Shown here in pieces: positions 29,087 to 36,988 of a stretch of 45,143 nt of DNA. This DNA comes from Actinomycetota bacterium (GTDB lineage Bacteria; Actinomycetota; Actinomycetes; Nanopelagicales; Nanopelagicaceae), in contig WLIT01000010.1 of the NCBI GenBank assembly GCA_009726125.1, positions 1 to 45,143 of the forward strand. The letters run 5' to 3'. The notes beneath the pieces were generated by a model that saw only the letters and a program-made list of their open reading frames with translations, was not told where the DNA came from and did no database searches. The position numbers were made by a program, and so were the translations under genes. Positions within the stretch are counted from its first letter, which is position 1. The number at the start of each line of letters is the position of its first letter.

Positions 29087-29878
29087 ATGCGTATCGTTAG
29101 ATTTTCCCCTAATTCTTCAGCCAATTTAGGCAGCGATCCATTATTTGGAGTTTTAAACGATGAAGATCAAATTCTGGTTTTACGTGGGGATCCACTATTT
29201 GGCGGAATCATTCCCACAGAATCTAAAGTTTCCCTAAGTGATGTGCGTTTGCTTGCACCGGTAATTCCACGAAGCAAGGTGGTGTGTGTTGGCAAGAATT
29301 ATGCAGACCATGCAGCAGAGATGGGATCGGTGGTTCCAAAAGAGCCAGTAATTTTTTTAAAACCTAATACTTCAGTAATCGGTCCGAATGACATTATCCA
29401 GTGGCCGCGAATGAGCGAGCGCATAGATTTTGAGGGTGAGCTAGCGATTGTCATAAGCCGCATTTGTAAGGATGTTCCGGTGGCTAAAGTTTCAGATGTG
29501 ATCTTTGGTTATACGATTGCAAATGATGTGACGGCAAGAGACTTACAAAAAGTCGATGGCCAATGGAGCCGTGCTAAAGGCTTTGACACATTCTGCCCAC
29601 TTGGACCTTGGATTGAAACTGAATTTGAAGTTGGGGCACAGAAGATAATTACAACCTTAAATGGCGAGGTGAAACAATCTGAACCACTCTCATCTATGAC
29701 CTTCAAGATTCCACAAATTATTGAATTCATAACCTCGGTCATGACCCTTCTTCCTGGAGATGCCATTCTCACTGGAACACCAGCGGGGATAGGCCCGATG
29801 CCTGCAGGAGCCGAAGTTATTGTGACGATTGAGGGAATTGGCTCACTCTCTAATAAGGTATCGCTTCGTGCCGACTAA
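29087..29878 (+). CDS. Fumarylacetoacetate hydrolase family protein
   Basis: A 263-residue FAH-fold enzyme. The VCVGKNYADHAAEMG segment and the metal-binding IDFEGELAIVI segment, with VTARDLQ and DAILTGTPAGIG further on, are the family signatures. Members cleave C-C bonds of diketo acids or decarboxylate oxaloacetate (FAHD1-like); the substrate is not decidable here. Its place upstream of gltX matches mycobacteria (Rv2993c-Rv2992c). It overlaps gltX by 11 nt. Confidence 0.9.
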   Translation: MRIVRFSPNSSANLGSDPLFGVLNDEDQILVLRGDPLFGGIIPTESKVSLSDVRLLAPVIPRSKVVCVGKNYADHAAEMGSVVPKEPVIFLKPNTSVIGPNDIIQWPRMSERIDFEGELAIVISRICKDVPVAKVSDVIFGYTIANDVTARDLQKVDGQWSRAKGFDTFCPLGPWIETEFEVGAQKIITTLNGEVKQSEPLSSMTFKIPQIIEFITSVMTLLPGDAILTGTPAGIGPMPAGAEVIVTIEGIGSLSNKVSLRAD

Positions 29879-31346
29879 CACATCTAACTCTTCTAATAAA
29901 CCGGTCCGCGTTCGATTTGCGCCATCTCCAACTGGCGATCTTCACGTCGGAAATATTCGTACTGCGCTCTTTGATTGGGCATATGCCCGTCACACCGGTG
30001 GCCAATTTATTTTTAGAATTGAAGATACCGATCGCGAACGCGTTACGGATGAATATATAAAAGCGGCACAAGATACTTTGAAGTGGCTTGGCTTAGATTG
30101 GGATGAGGGCCCTGAGGTAGGCGGTCCTTACGGTCCATATTTACAGAGCCAACGGCTAGATATTTATGAAGAATGGGCTGCGAAATTTTTAGCTCAAGGC
30201 GATGCCTACCACTGCTATTGCTCTTCCGAAGAACTCGAAGCGCGTCGCGAGGCACAGAAAGCCGCAAACGTTGCCCCAGGCTATGACGGCAAGTGTCGTT
30301 CGATTAGCGAAGGTGATTTAGCTAAGTACAAGAGCGAAGGGCGATTGCCCGTATTGCGAATGCGGATGCCAGATGGTTCGACAACATTTAACGATTCGAT
30401 TCGCGGCGATGTAACTTTCGATCACAACTTCGTTCCAGACTTTGTTTTAGTTCGCGGTGATGGTTCACCGCTATACACGCTGGCTGTTGCAGTTGATGAC
30501 ATCATGATGAAGGTAACTCACGTCTTGCGTGGTGAAGATCTACTTTCCTCAACGCCACGACAAATTCGGGTTTATCAAGCTATGGGTGTTGCTGAATCTG
30601 ATTATCCAACTTTTGCGCATCTGCCATTTGTTATGGGCCAAGATAATGCCAAACTCTCAAAGCGCAATGGCGAGGTTTCAATTGCCTGGTATCGCGAACG
30701 CGGTTTCTTGCCAGAAGCTATCTGCAATTATTTAGCGCTACTTGGTTGGTCACCTGGTGATGATAGAGAAAATGTAACTATGAAAGAGTTGACAGAGCTA
30801 TTCACCGTAGAGCGCGTTCATTCGAGTCCTGCTCGCTTCGATATGAAGAAGCTTGAGGCGATCAACGGCGACAAGATTCGTGAACTAACTCTTGATGAAT
30901 TACTAAAGCGAACAGCGCCGTTCTTAATCAAAGATGGCGTAATTACTGGCGCTCCAGCCGAGCTTGAAGTCGTGAAAAGCGCGCTGCCAATCATTCAAGA
31001 GCGCATTGCTACGCTTGCTGAAGTATCACAAATGCTTAAATTCTTATTTGTTGCGAAATTTGAAGTTGAGGCCGAAGAGCTACCAAAGATTAAAGATGAG
31101 CAGTCACAAATGGTTCTAAAGAAGGCAGATGAGATTCTGCGCGCTCTTTCGAATTGGGAGCACGAAACTATTCATGAAGCGCTTAAGAAGGCGCTTATCG
31201 AAGAGTTAGGTTTAAAGCCTCGAATCGCATTTAGCGCTCTTCGAATTGCAGTAACTGGAAGCCATATCTCGCCACCACTCTTTGAATCGCTAGAACTTCT
31301 CGGCCGTGAACGCTCGCTCGAGCGGATTGCAGCATCAATAAATTAA
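29868..31346 (+). CDS. gltX: Glutamyl-tRNA synthetase
   Basis: A 492-residue class I synthetase charging tRNA-Glu (and tRNA-Gln where an amidotransferase pathway is used). The HIGH-type motif is HVGN at 26-29, after APSPTG, and the KMSKS-type motif is KLSKR at about 262-266. GTG 29868, inside the end of the FAH gene, is the likely start; it has an AAGG stretch 9 nt before. An upstream TTG at 29829 is less likely. Fittingly, tRNA-Gln and tRNA-Glu follow directly. Confidence 0.96.
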   Translation: MPTNTSNSSNKPVRVRFAPSPTGDLHVGNIRTALFDWAYARHTGGQFIFRIEDTDRERVTDEYIKAAQDTLKWLGLDWDEGPEVGGPYGPYLQSQRLDIYEEWAAKFLAQGDAYHCYCSSEELEARREAQKAANVAPGYDGKCRSISEGDLAKYKSEGRLPVLRMRMPDGSTTFNDSIRGDVTFDHNFVPDFVLVRGDGSPLYTLAVAVDDIMMKVTHVLRGEDLLSSTPRQIRVYQAMGVAESDYPTFAHLPFVMGQDNAKLSKRNGEVSIAWYRERGFLPEAICNYLALLGWSPGDDRENVTMKELTELFTVERVHSSPARFDMKKLEAINGDKIRELTLDELLKRTAPFLIKDGVITGAPAELEVVKSALPIIQERIATLAEVSQMLKFLFVAKFEVEAEELPKIKDEQSQMVLKKADEILRALSNWEHETIHEALKKALIEELGLKPRIAFSALRIAVTGSHISPPLFESLELLGRERSLERIAASIN

Positions 31347-31377
31347 TCGGGTATCCTTGCCCAACAAATTCTTTATT

Positions 31378-31449
31378 TGGGGTATGGGGTAATTGGCAGC
31401 CCTGCTGATTCTGGTTCAGTGAGTCTAGGTTCGAGTCCTGGTACCCCAG
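31378..31449 (+). tRNA. tRNA-Gln (anticodon CTG)
   Basis: The 72-nt cloverleaf has acceptor TGGGGTA pairing TACCCCA with discriminator G. The anticodon loop TTCTGGT gives CTG, reading only CAG. The T-arm carries GGTTCGAGT. CCA is not encoded. It starts 31 nt after gltX and lies 43 nt before tRNA-Glu, so the two tRNAs may be cotranscribed. Confidence 0.96.
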
Positions 31450-31492
31450 CGCATTAAAAAAGTAAGAGAAAAACTTAATAGATCTAAATCAC

Positions 31493-31565
31493 GGCCCCGT
31501 CGTCTAGTGGCCTAGGACTCTGGCTTCTCAAGCCAGCTACGCGGGTTCGAATCCCGTCGGGGCTA
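31493..31565 (+). tRNA. tRNA-Glu (anticodon CTC)
   Basis: The 73-nt cloverleaf has acceptor GGCCCCG pairing CGGGGCT, a CTGGC-TTCTCAA-GCCAG anticodon arm (anticodon CTC, reading GAG) and a GGGTTCGAATCCC T-arm. The discriminator is A and CCA is not encoded. The convergent sulfotransferase gene ends only 3 nt beyond its 3' end. A second isoacceptor (TTC) must exist elsewhere to read GAA. Confidence 0.96.
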
Positions 31566-31568
31566 CAA

Positions 31569-32684
31569 CTACCTAGGAAAGCGCAATTTTCGTTTGATGA
31601 TTTTACGAAGTCGATGAAAAAACTCTTTGCTAATTGCTTTTTGCGGCATGCGTCGCAGGGAGCGCATATCAACACCAATCATTGCTTGTGCTGCGGTCGC
31701 AATTGAAATCTTTTCAACTGGCGTGTTTGTCCCAATTGGAATTCTAGAGAAATCACTCCTATCGATATCACCAATAATTTCTATTCCCAATAATTTAATT
31801 TTTGCCACGCTTTTTGCGTTGATTTCGGTGGCTGCAGTCATCGCCCATTCCGGGGTCATGATTTTTTCATCACTGGAATCGGCGCGCTCTGAGCTAGTTA
31901 GCGCTCTAATGTTGCCTTTACGGATAAAGATTTCATAAGAATCCCAATCGCCATCTATTGGATAGGTCTGGTTGATTTCAAGAAGTAGGGCAGCTTCAGC
32001 GAAGGTTAGTGAGCGATTTACTTCTATGTGTACTGGCTCTTTTAATAGACCAGCGGGAAGCCCTGAGACTTTAGTAAAAGAATCATAGAGATAAGTGGGA
32101 TTGGATTCATCTACACAAATAAGAGTAATGTTCTTCGGACCAAAAGCGTCACACCATGAAGCGATTACATCACCATGAAGATTTCGCTTCCAAAAAGAGG
32201 GCGTTAACTTTGCTTCGCCAGGCGCATCGAATATTGAATGCAACCATTGGTCGTATGAAACCTTAAGCCCATACTTCAAATATTGCTGATATGAACTTGC
32301 AAGCATGAAGGGGAGCGGGCGCCAGGTAAATACAATTTGAATTTCACGTTTTTTTAAAAGGCTTCGTATTTTTTGCACTTGCGCAGGTGAGGATTCAGAG
32401 AAAAACTCGCTACTAATAATCGCACTATTCTTTGAATAGTTAATCTTCTTTTCGAGTTTGTGCCATTCAACTGGTTGTGTGAATCTCCCACCCCGCTTCT
32501 TCCAGCCCCAAGTTTTTTCAATTATTGCCCACGCAGCTCGGTGGTGAGCCTTACCTGCTGTATGTGGATAGAAAAATCCATTTTCTTTTAAATCGCGTCT
32601 CACTTCGCTCAGAGCTTGTTGGAGCGCAGTTGTTCCAGTCTTATGGAAACCGGGATGAATAATAAGTTTTTTCAAGTTAGCCAC
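31569..32684 (-). CDS. PAPS-dependent sulfotransferase-like protein
   Basis: A 371-residue protein. The N-terminal HPGFHKTGTTALQQAL holds the 5'-phosphosulfate-binding loop (Lys15-Thr19), and TWRPLPFMLASS (Arg122, Ser130/131) fits the 3'-phosphate-binding motif. These are the sulfotransferase hallmarks; the acceptor is not predictable, though such stand-alone bacterial enzymes often act on glycans or lipids. It has no signal peptide, so it is cytoplasmic or peripheral. The GTG start overlaps the end of the TauE/SafE gene by 8 nt. It is the last gene of cysD-cysNC-permease-sulfotransferase, which supplies its donor PAPS. Confidence 0.82.
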   Translation of the reverse strand: MANLKKLIIHPGFHKTGTTALQQALSEVRRDLKENGFFYPHTAGKAHHRAAWAIIEKTWGWKKRGGRFTQPVEWHKLEKKINYSKNSAIISSEFFSESSPAQVQKIRSLLKKREIQIVFTWRPLPFMLASSYQQYLKYGLKVSYDQWLHSIFDAPGEAKLTPSFWKRNLHGDVIASWCDAFGPKNITLICVDESNPTYLYDSFTKVSGLPAGLLKEPVHIEVNRSLTFAEAALLLEINQTYPIDGDWDSYEIFIRKGNIRALTSSERADSSDEKIMTPEWAMTAATEINAKSVAKIKLLGIEIIGDIDRSDFSRIPIGTNTPVEKISIATAAQAMIGVDMRSLRRMPQKAISKEFFHRLRKIIKRKLRFPR

Positions 32685-33429
32685 CGATTAATCGGACGCC
32701 ATTAATCACAATGATTGTTATTCCGACAAAGATTCCGAGTTGGCGTTTTGGTAACCAAGAGACCAATTTTGCGGCAATTGGAGCCATTAAAACGCCACCA
32801 AGTGCCAGTCCACCAACTGCCGCCCAATCAATGTCGAGTCGAGCAATGTTTGCAAGAAAAGCAAGGCTTGCACAAACCGCAACAATGAACTCGGCAGCAC
32901 TTACAGTTCCAATGATCTTCTTTGGCTCAGTCTGTGTTGTTGCCATTAGCGTCGGAGTAACAACCGGACCCCAACCACCACCACCTGATGCATCAATGAA
33001 TCCGCCAGTAAATCCTAAATAAGTTAGATAATTCGGATTGGAGATTTCTACCAAGTTTGGTTGGTTTGCTTGAAAAATATTGCGGTAGAGCAGAACGAAC
33101 CCCAGAAGTAAGAGAATTGTAGAGATAAAGATTCGACCATTAGTTAGGTCGATTGAGGATAAGAAAGTCGCACCAAGTGCCGCACCAATCCCACCAGGAA
33201 TTGCTAGGCGCACCAAAATTTTGGTGTCAACATTTTCTCGATGCCAATGTGATATTCCGGATGCGAGAGTTGTACCTATCTCTGCTGCGTGAACAGCGGC
33301 AGATGCGACAGCGGCAGATGCACCAAGGGTTAAGAGAAGCGTTGAACTTGTTAGTCCAAAGCCCATGCCGAGTGAGCCATCAACGAGTTGGGCAATTGCG
33401 CCCGCAAGGGCAAATGGAAGCCAGGTCAT
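32677..33429 (-). CDS. TauE/SafE (TSUP) family anion permease
   Basis: A 250-residue, very hydrophobic protein with about eight membrane segments and the family's two Gly-rich half-repeats (GGIGAALGATF; GGFIDASGGGGWGPVVTPTLM). The family is named for sulfite or sulfoacetate export, but members in sulfate assimilation clusters (such as C. glutamicum CysZ) are thought to import sulfate. With sulfate-activating genes next to it and no sulfite-producing enzyme in view, sulfate import is the better inference. The ATG overlaps the cysNC stop by 4 nt (ATGA). Confidence 0.85.
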   Translation of the reverse strand: MTWLPFALAGAIAQLVDGSLGMGFGLTSSTLLLTLGASAAVASAAVHAAEIGTTLASGISHWHRENVDTKILVRLAIPGGIGAALGATFLSSIDLTNGRIFISTILLLLGFVLLYRNIFQANQPNLVEISNPNYLTYLGFTGGFIDASGGGGWGPVVTPTLMATTQTEPKKIIGTVSAAEFIVAVCASLAFLANIARLDIDWAAVGGLALGGVLMAPIAAKLVSWLPKRQLGIFVGITIIVINGVRLIGG

Positions 33430-35246
33430 TTTGCGATCTCCAGTACGATCTCTGAATTTATCTTCAAATCTTCTCTTCCATCTAATACTAGTTCAGCGTT
33501 AAGCGGCGCCTCGTACTCTTGTCCAACGCCGGTCATGTTTGGTAGGTCGCCTGCTGCAGCTTTCTTATACAAACCTTTAGGGTCGCGTTGTGCACACAGG
33601 TCTGGTGGAGTGTCTACCCAAATTTCAATAAATTTGCCTGGTGCAAATAGTTCGCGGGCTTGATCTCGGTCACCGCGGAATGGACTTACTAAAGCCACAA
33701 TCACAATTAAACCTGCATCCATCATTAACTTTGCAACCTCGGATACTCGACGAACATTCTCAGCGCGATCTTCTTTAGCAAATCCTAAATCTTTATTTAA
33801 GCCAAGACGTAAGTTATCGCCATCTAAGACATATACGTGGCGGCCAAGAGCATAAAGTTCTTTAGCCACTTCATTCGCGATAGTTGATTTTCCAGATCCG
33901 CTTAAGCCGGTAAACCAGATAACTTTTCCAATCTGGCCCTTCTGCGCCGCACGTTTCTCTGCACTAATTTCATAGGCTTGCTCCGTAACGTTTTCAGATC
34001 TACGCAAGGCGTGAACAATCATTCCGGCGCCAACCGTGTTTAGGTTCGCACGATCTACAAGGATAAAGTTTCCGGTCTCTCTGGAATCTGCATAATCCGA
34101 GAGCGCAATCGGTGAATCTGTTGCAAGTTCGACCACGCCTATTTCATTCATCTTTAAGGTTCGCGCCGAATCGTGTTCTCCCGATTCGATATTAACTTTA
34201 TGTTTAATTGTTGTAACTATTGCGGGCGTTGAACTTGATCCAGAAATCAATAGGTATGACCGGCTGTGAATTAATTCGGATTCACCAAGCCATACAATAT
34301 TTGCAGTAAAGCGATCCGCGGGGAGTTTTACATTCGAAGCTAGGTGTAAAACATCACCACGAGCAGCGTCCACTTCTGGTTCCAGAACTATATTTAAAGT
34401 TTGTTCATGTCCGGCGCTCTGTAAATCACCATCAAAGGTAATCATTTTTGCGATAGTTGCCCGCTTCTTACTTGGCAAAATTAGAACTTCATCGCCAACG
34501 CAAAATTTTCCATTTACCAAGGTGCCGGCAAGGCCGCGGAAGGTGTCAACGCGTGAAATATATTGAATTCCAAAGTGTGGGGATGTCATGTCATCAACAG
34601 CTAGCTCTTGATTCTGGATGTATTCAAGAAGCGTTGGGCCGTTATACCAATCTAAATTATCGCCCTTAAATACAACGTTATCGCCAACTAGAGCGCTGAC
34701 AGGAATGATTGCATGTTCCTTAATTCCGAGCCGAGTAATAGCTGGCGCGATATCTGCTGAAATTTCTAAAAACTTACTTTGCGAATAATCAAAAACATCC
34801 AATTTATTAATAACTATTGCAACACGACTTACACCCATCAGGGCGCAAATCGTTAAGTGGCGCAGAGTTTGTGGGCGAACCCCTCGAGCCGCATCAAGTA
34901 GAACAAGAGCAACATCTGATCTTGAAGCCGCAACTGCCATGTTACGTGTGTATTGCTCGTGTCCTGGGGCATCAGCAATTATTAAACGGCTTCCATTTAG
35001 AAGAGTCATTGATCGATATGCAACATCAATGGTGATTCCCTGTTCGCGCTCTGCTTCTAGGCCATCAGTAAGCAGTGAGAAATCAATTTCACCAGCAGCA
35101 ATTGTTGAGCCACCACGTCGGATAGTTCTTGCAGTTGCGACTGTGTCATGGGGAATGCTGTCGGTTTCTACGAGCAAGCGGCCAATCAAAGTTGACTTTC
35201 CATCGTCCACACTGCCGCAGGTTAATAATCTGATAACTGGTTTCAT
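33426..35246 (-). CDS. cysNC: Sulfate adenylyltransferase large subunit / APS kinase fusion
   Basis: A 606-residue fusion. The N-terminal CysN GTPase has P-loop GSVDDGKST (11-19), DAPGHEQYTRNM and NKLD, then the beta-barrel domains. The C-terminal CysC kinase (about 425-606) has GLSGSGKST near 446-454 and LDGDNLRLGL, and the PFRGDRDQAR segment. With CysD it makes APS from sulfate and ATP, driven by GTP hydrolysis, and the kinase converts APS to PAPS. Start ATG 35246 lies one base after the cysD stop. Such fusions are known from mycobacteria. Confidence 0.96.
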   Translation of the reverse strand: MKPVIRLLTCGSVDDGKSTLIGRLLVETDSIPHDTVATARTIRRGGSTIAAGEIDFSLLTDGLEAEREQGITIDVAYRSMTLLNGSRLIIADAPGHEQYTRNMAVAASRSDVALVLLDAARGVRPQTLRHLTICALMGVSRVAIVINKLDVFDYSQSKFLEISADIAPAITRLGIKEHAIIPVSALVGDNVVFKGDNLDWYNGPTLLEYIQNQELAVDDMTSPHFGIQYISRVDTFRGLAGTLVNGKFCVGDEVLILPSKKRATIAKMITFDGDLQSAGHEQTLNIVLEPEVDAARGDVLHLASNVKLPADRFTANIVWLGESELIHSRSYLLISGSSSTPAIVTTIKHKVNIESGEHDSARTLKMNEIGVVELATDSPIALSDYADSRETGNFILVDRANLNTVGAGMIVHALRRSENVTEQAYEISAEKRAAQKGQIGKVIWFTGLSGSGKSTIANEVAKELYALGRHVYVLDGDNLRLGLNKDLGFAKEDRAENVRRVSEVAKLMMDAGLIVIVALVSPFRGDRDQARELFAPGKFIEIWVDTPPDLCAQRDPKGLYKKAAAGDLPNMTGVGQEYEAPLNAELVLDGREDLKINSEIVLEIAK

Positions 35247-35247
35247 G

Positions 35248-36153
35248 TTAGAAGTACCCTTCGGTCTTCTTTTTCTCCATGGAATCTTCTTTATCGCCAT
35301 CAATTAGCCGAGTTGCGCGCTCTGATAATTTAACTTCAGAAACTTCAGCAAGTACCTCAGCAATTGTTTTTGCGGTTGATTCGACTGCGGCGGTCAGGGG
35401 ATAGCAACCTAAAGTTCTAAATCTAATTAAGCGGTTCTCTGGCGTTTCACCATTAATAAGTGGAAAACGTTCATCATCAACCATAAGCATTTGATCACCG
35501 CGCCAGACAATTGGACGCTCTTTTGCAAAGTAAAGTGGATTGATTGGGATCTCATTTGAACTTATGTAGTTCCAGACATCAAGTTCGGTCCAATCAGAGA
35601 TTGGAAAAACTCGCATGCTCTGTTCTGGCCGAATTCTGGTGTTATAGGTGCGCCAGAGTTCGGGTCGTTGTTCGCGTGGATTCCAACGATGACCGAATTC
35701 TCGAACGCTAAAAATTCGCTCCTTAGCTCGGCTCTTCTCTTCATCTCGGCGTGAGCCTCCGATTGCTGCATCGAAACCAAATTTATCGAGTGCTTGTCGA
35801 AGTCCAACAGTTTTCATGATTCGGGTGTACTCCGAAACCCCACTCGTAAATGGATTTACGCCTTCAGCTACACCTTCTTGGTTTGTGTGAACTATTAGAT
35901 CAAGCCCATATTTAGAAGCTATTTCATCGCGAAATGAAATCATCTCTTTAAATTTCCAAGTGGTATCGATATGTAGAAGCGGAAAAGGAATTGGCGCAGG
36001 GTAGAAAGCCTTACGAGCTAGATGCAATAAAACCGAAGAGTCTTTTCCGATTGAATAGAGCATCACTGGCTTTTGGAAGGCCGCGGCCGTTTCTCGAAGA
36101 ATCTCGATCGATTCATTTTCAAGAGCCTTTAGAATTTCTGGTGAGCTCTGCAC
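35248..36153 (-). CDS. cysD: Sulfate adenylyltransferase small subunit
   Basis: A 301-residue ATP pyrophosphatase-type subunit. The PP-loop [12 protein letters not shown] begins at residue 34, and the [28 protein letters not shown] and [12 protein letters not shown] segments are all typical. It catalyses sulfate adenylylation with CysN. GTG 36153 is the start, preceded at leaderless distance by a TAAGAT box, so it opens the four-gene sulfur operon. Confidence 0.96.
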   Translation of the reverse strand: MQSSPEILKALENESIEILRETAAAFQKPVMLYSIGKDSSVLLHLARKAFYPAPIPFPLLHIDTTWKFKEMISFRDEIASKYGLDLIVHTNQEGVAEGVNPFTSGVSEYTRIMKTVGLRQALDKFGFDAAIGGSRRDEEKSRAKERIFSVREFGHRWNPREQRPELWRTYNTRIRPEQSMRVFPISDWTELDVWNYISSNEIPINPLYFAKERPIVWRGDQMLMVDDERFPLINGETPENRLIRFRTLGCYPLTAAVESTAKTIAEVLAEVSEVKLSERATRLIDGDKEDSMEKKKTEGYF

Positions 36154-36159
36154 GTTGGA

Positions 36160-36165
36160 ATCTTA
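36160..36165 (-). promoter_or_regulatory. Putative -10 box of the leaderless cysD operon
   Basis: On the reverse strand TAAGAT is followed by 6 nt and the cysD GTG. No separate regulator gene for this operon is visible. Confidence 0.5.
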
Positions 36166-36207
36166 GTTATTTGAAGTGAGAATTCTGGAGAAAATAGGCT
36201 GGTGCCG

Positions 36208-36924
36208 CTATTTTTTAGCGAGATGCTCGGTAAGTCTTGCAGCCGTTGCAACTACCGCAGCCGCATGAATTCGTCCAGGTTGGCGACCAAGTCTTTCAAC
36301 TGGACCGCTAATACTTACCGCAGCGATAACTTTATTGTTCGGTCCTCTTACCGGCGCTGAAACCGATGCGACGCCGGCTTCACGTTCACCGACAGATTGT
36401 GCCCAGCCGCGACGACGAACCGCGGCAAGTGAGGCAGCGGTAAATTTAGAGTTATTTAGCGCACGATGTAATTTGTCAGCATCTTCCCAGGCAAGAAGGA
36501 TTTGTGCGCCAGAACCTGCTTGCATAGTTAGAACCGTTCCGGTCGGAACCGAATCACGAAGTCCAGATAGACGTTCTGCTGTAGCTACACAAATTCTCTG
36601 ATCACCTTGGCGGCGATAGAGCTGGGAGCTTTCCCCGGTTGCATCGCGAAGCGCGGTTAGCGCGGCGCCAGAAACTGCGAGCAGGCGATCTTCACCAGCA
36701 GCAGCTGCAAGTTCAGAGGGGCGAAGACCCAGAATAAAGCGACCTGCATAATCTCTTGAGACCATACGATGGAATTCAAGTGCTACAGCTAAGCGATGTG
36801 CGGTTGGCCGGGCGATTCCAGTTGCAGCAACAAGTTCAGATAATGAATGGGGGCCAGCTTCCAGGCAGGCGAGAATCTTTACGGCTTTATCTAATACGCC
36901 AACTCCGCTATTCTTTCTGTCCAC
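36208..36924 (-). CDS. ndgR: IclR family regulator (NdgR/LeuR-like)
   Basis: A 238-residue IclR-type regulator: N-terminal winged helix (about 5-65, with SLSELVAATGIARPTAHRLAVAL) and C-terminal effector domain. The NSGVGVLDKAV start and the place divergent from leuC match Streptomyces NdgR, which controls leuCD and other amino acid genes. GTG 36924 gives the homologue N-terminus; upstream ATGs (36948, 36945) would put the coding region across a palindrome that may be its operator. The symbol is by analogy. Confidence 0.87.
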   Translation of the reverse strand: MDRKNSGVGVLDKAVKILACLEAGPHSLSELVAATGIARPTAHRLAVALEFHRMVSRDYAGRFILGLRPSELAAAAGEDRLLAVSGAALTALRDATGESSQLYRRQGDQRICVATAERLSGLRDSVPTGTVLTMQAGSGAQILLAWEDADKLHRALNNSKFTAASLAAVRRRGWAQSVGEREAGVASVSAPVRGPNNKVIAAVSISGPVERLGRQPGRIHAAAVVATAARLTEHLAKK

Positions 36925-36936
36925 GATGTAATACTG

Positions 36937-36957
36937 GCATCTCATCATTTGAAATGC
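36937..36957. promoter_or_regulatory. Imperfect palindrome, possible operator between ndgR and leuC
   Basis: GCATCTCA, 5 bases and TGAAATGC form an inverted repeat with 7 of 8 arm positions matching. It lies between the preferred regulator start (36924) and leuC (36989), a place suited to control both genes. IclR proteins bind such short palindromes. The match to a known NdgR site is not tested. Confidence 0.45.
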
Positions 36958-36988
36958 AAGTGTTTAGGGAAAAAATTAAGGGGCTGTG

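Noticed and set aside
31484-31678. Minus-strand frame reading SPDGIRTRVAGLRSQSPRPLDDG over tRNA-Glu
   Set aside because: This is the well-known spurious translation of the antisense strand of a tRNA-Glu gene; the tRNA and the sulfotransferase explain all of the sequence.
31493-36207. Integrative element with integrase and att sites at tRNA-Glu
   Set aside because: No integrase, transposase or repeat of the tRNA end was seen; only the position suggests insertion, so it is given as a finding, not a feature.
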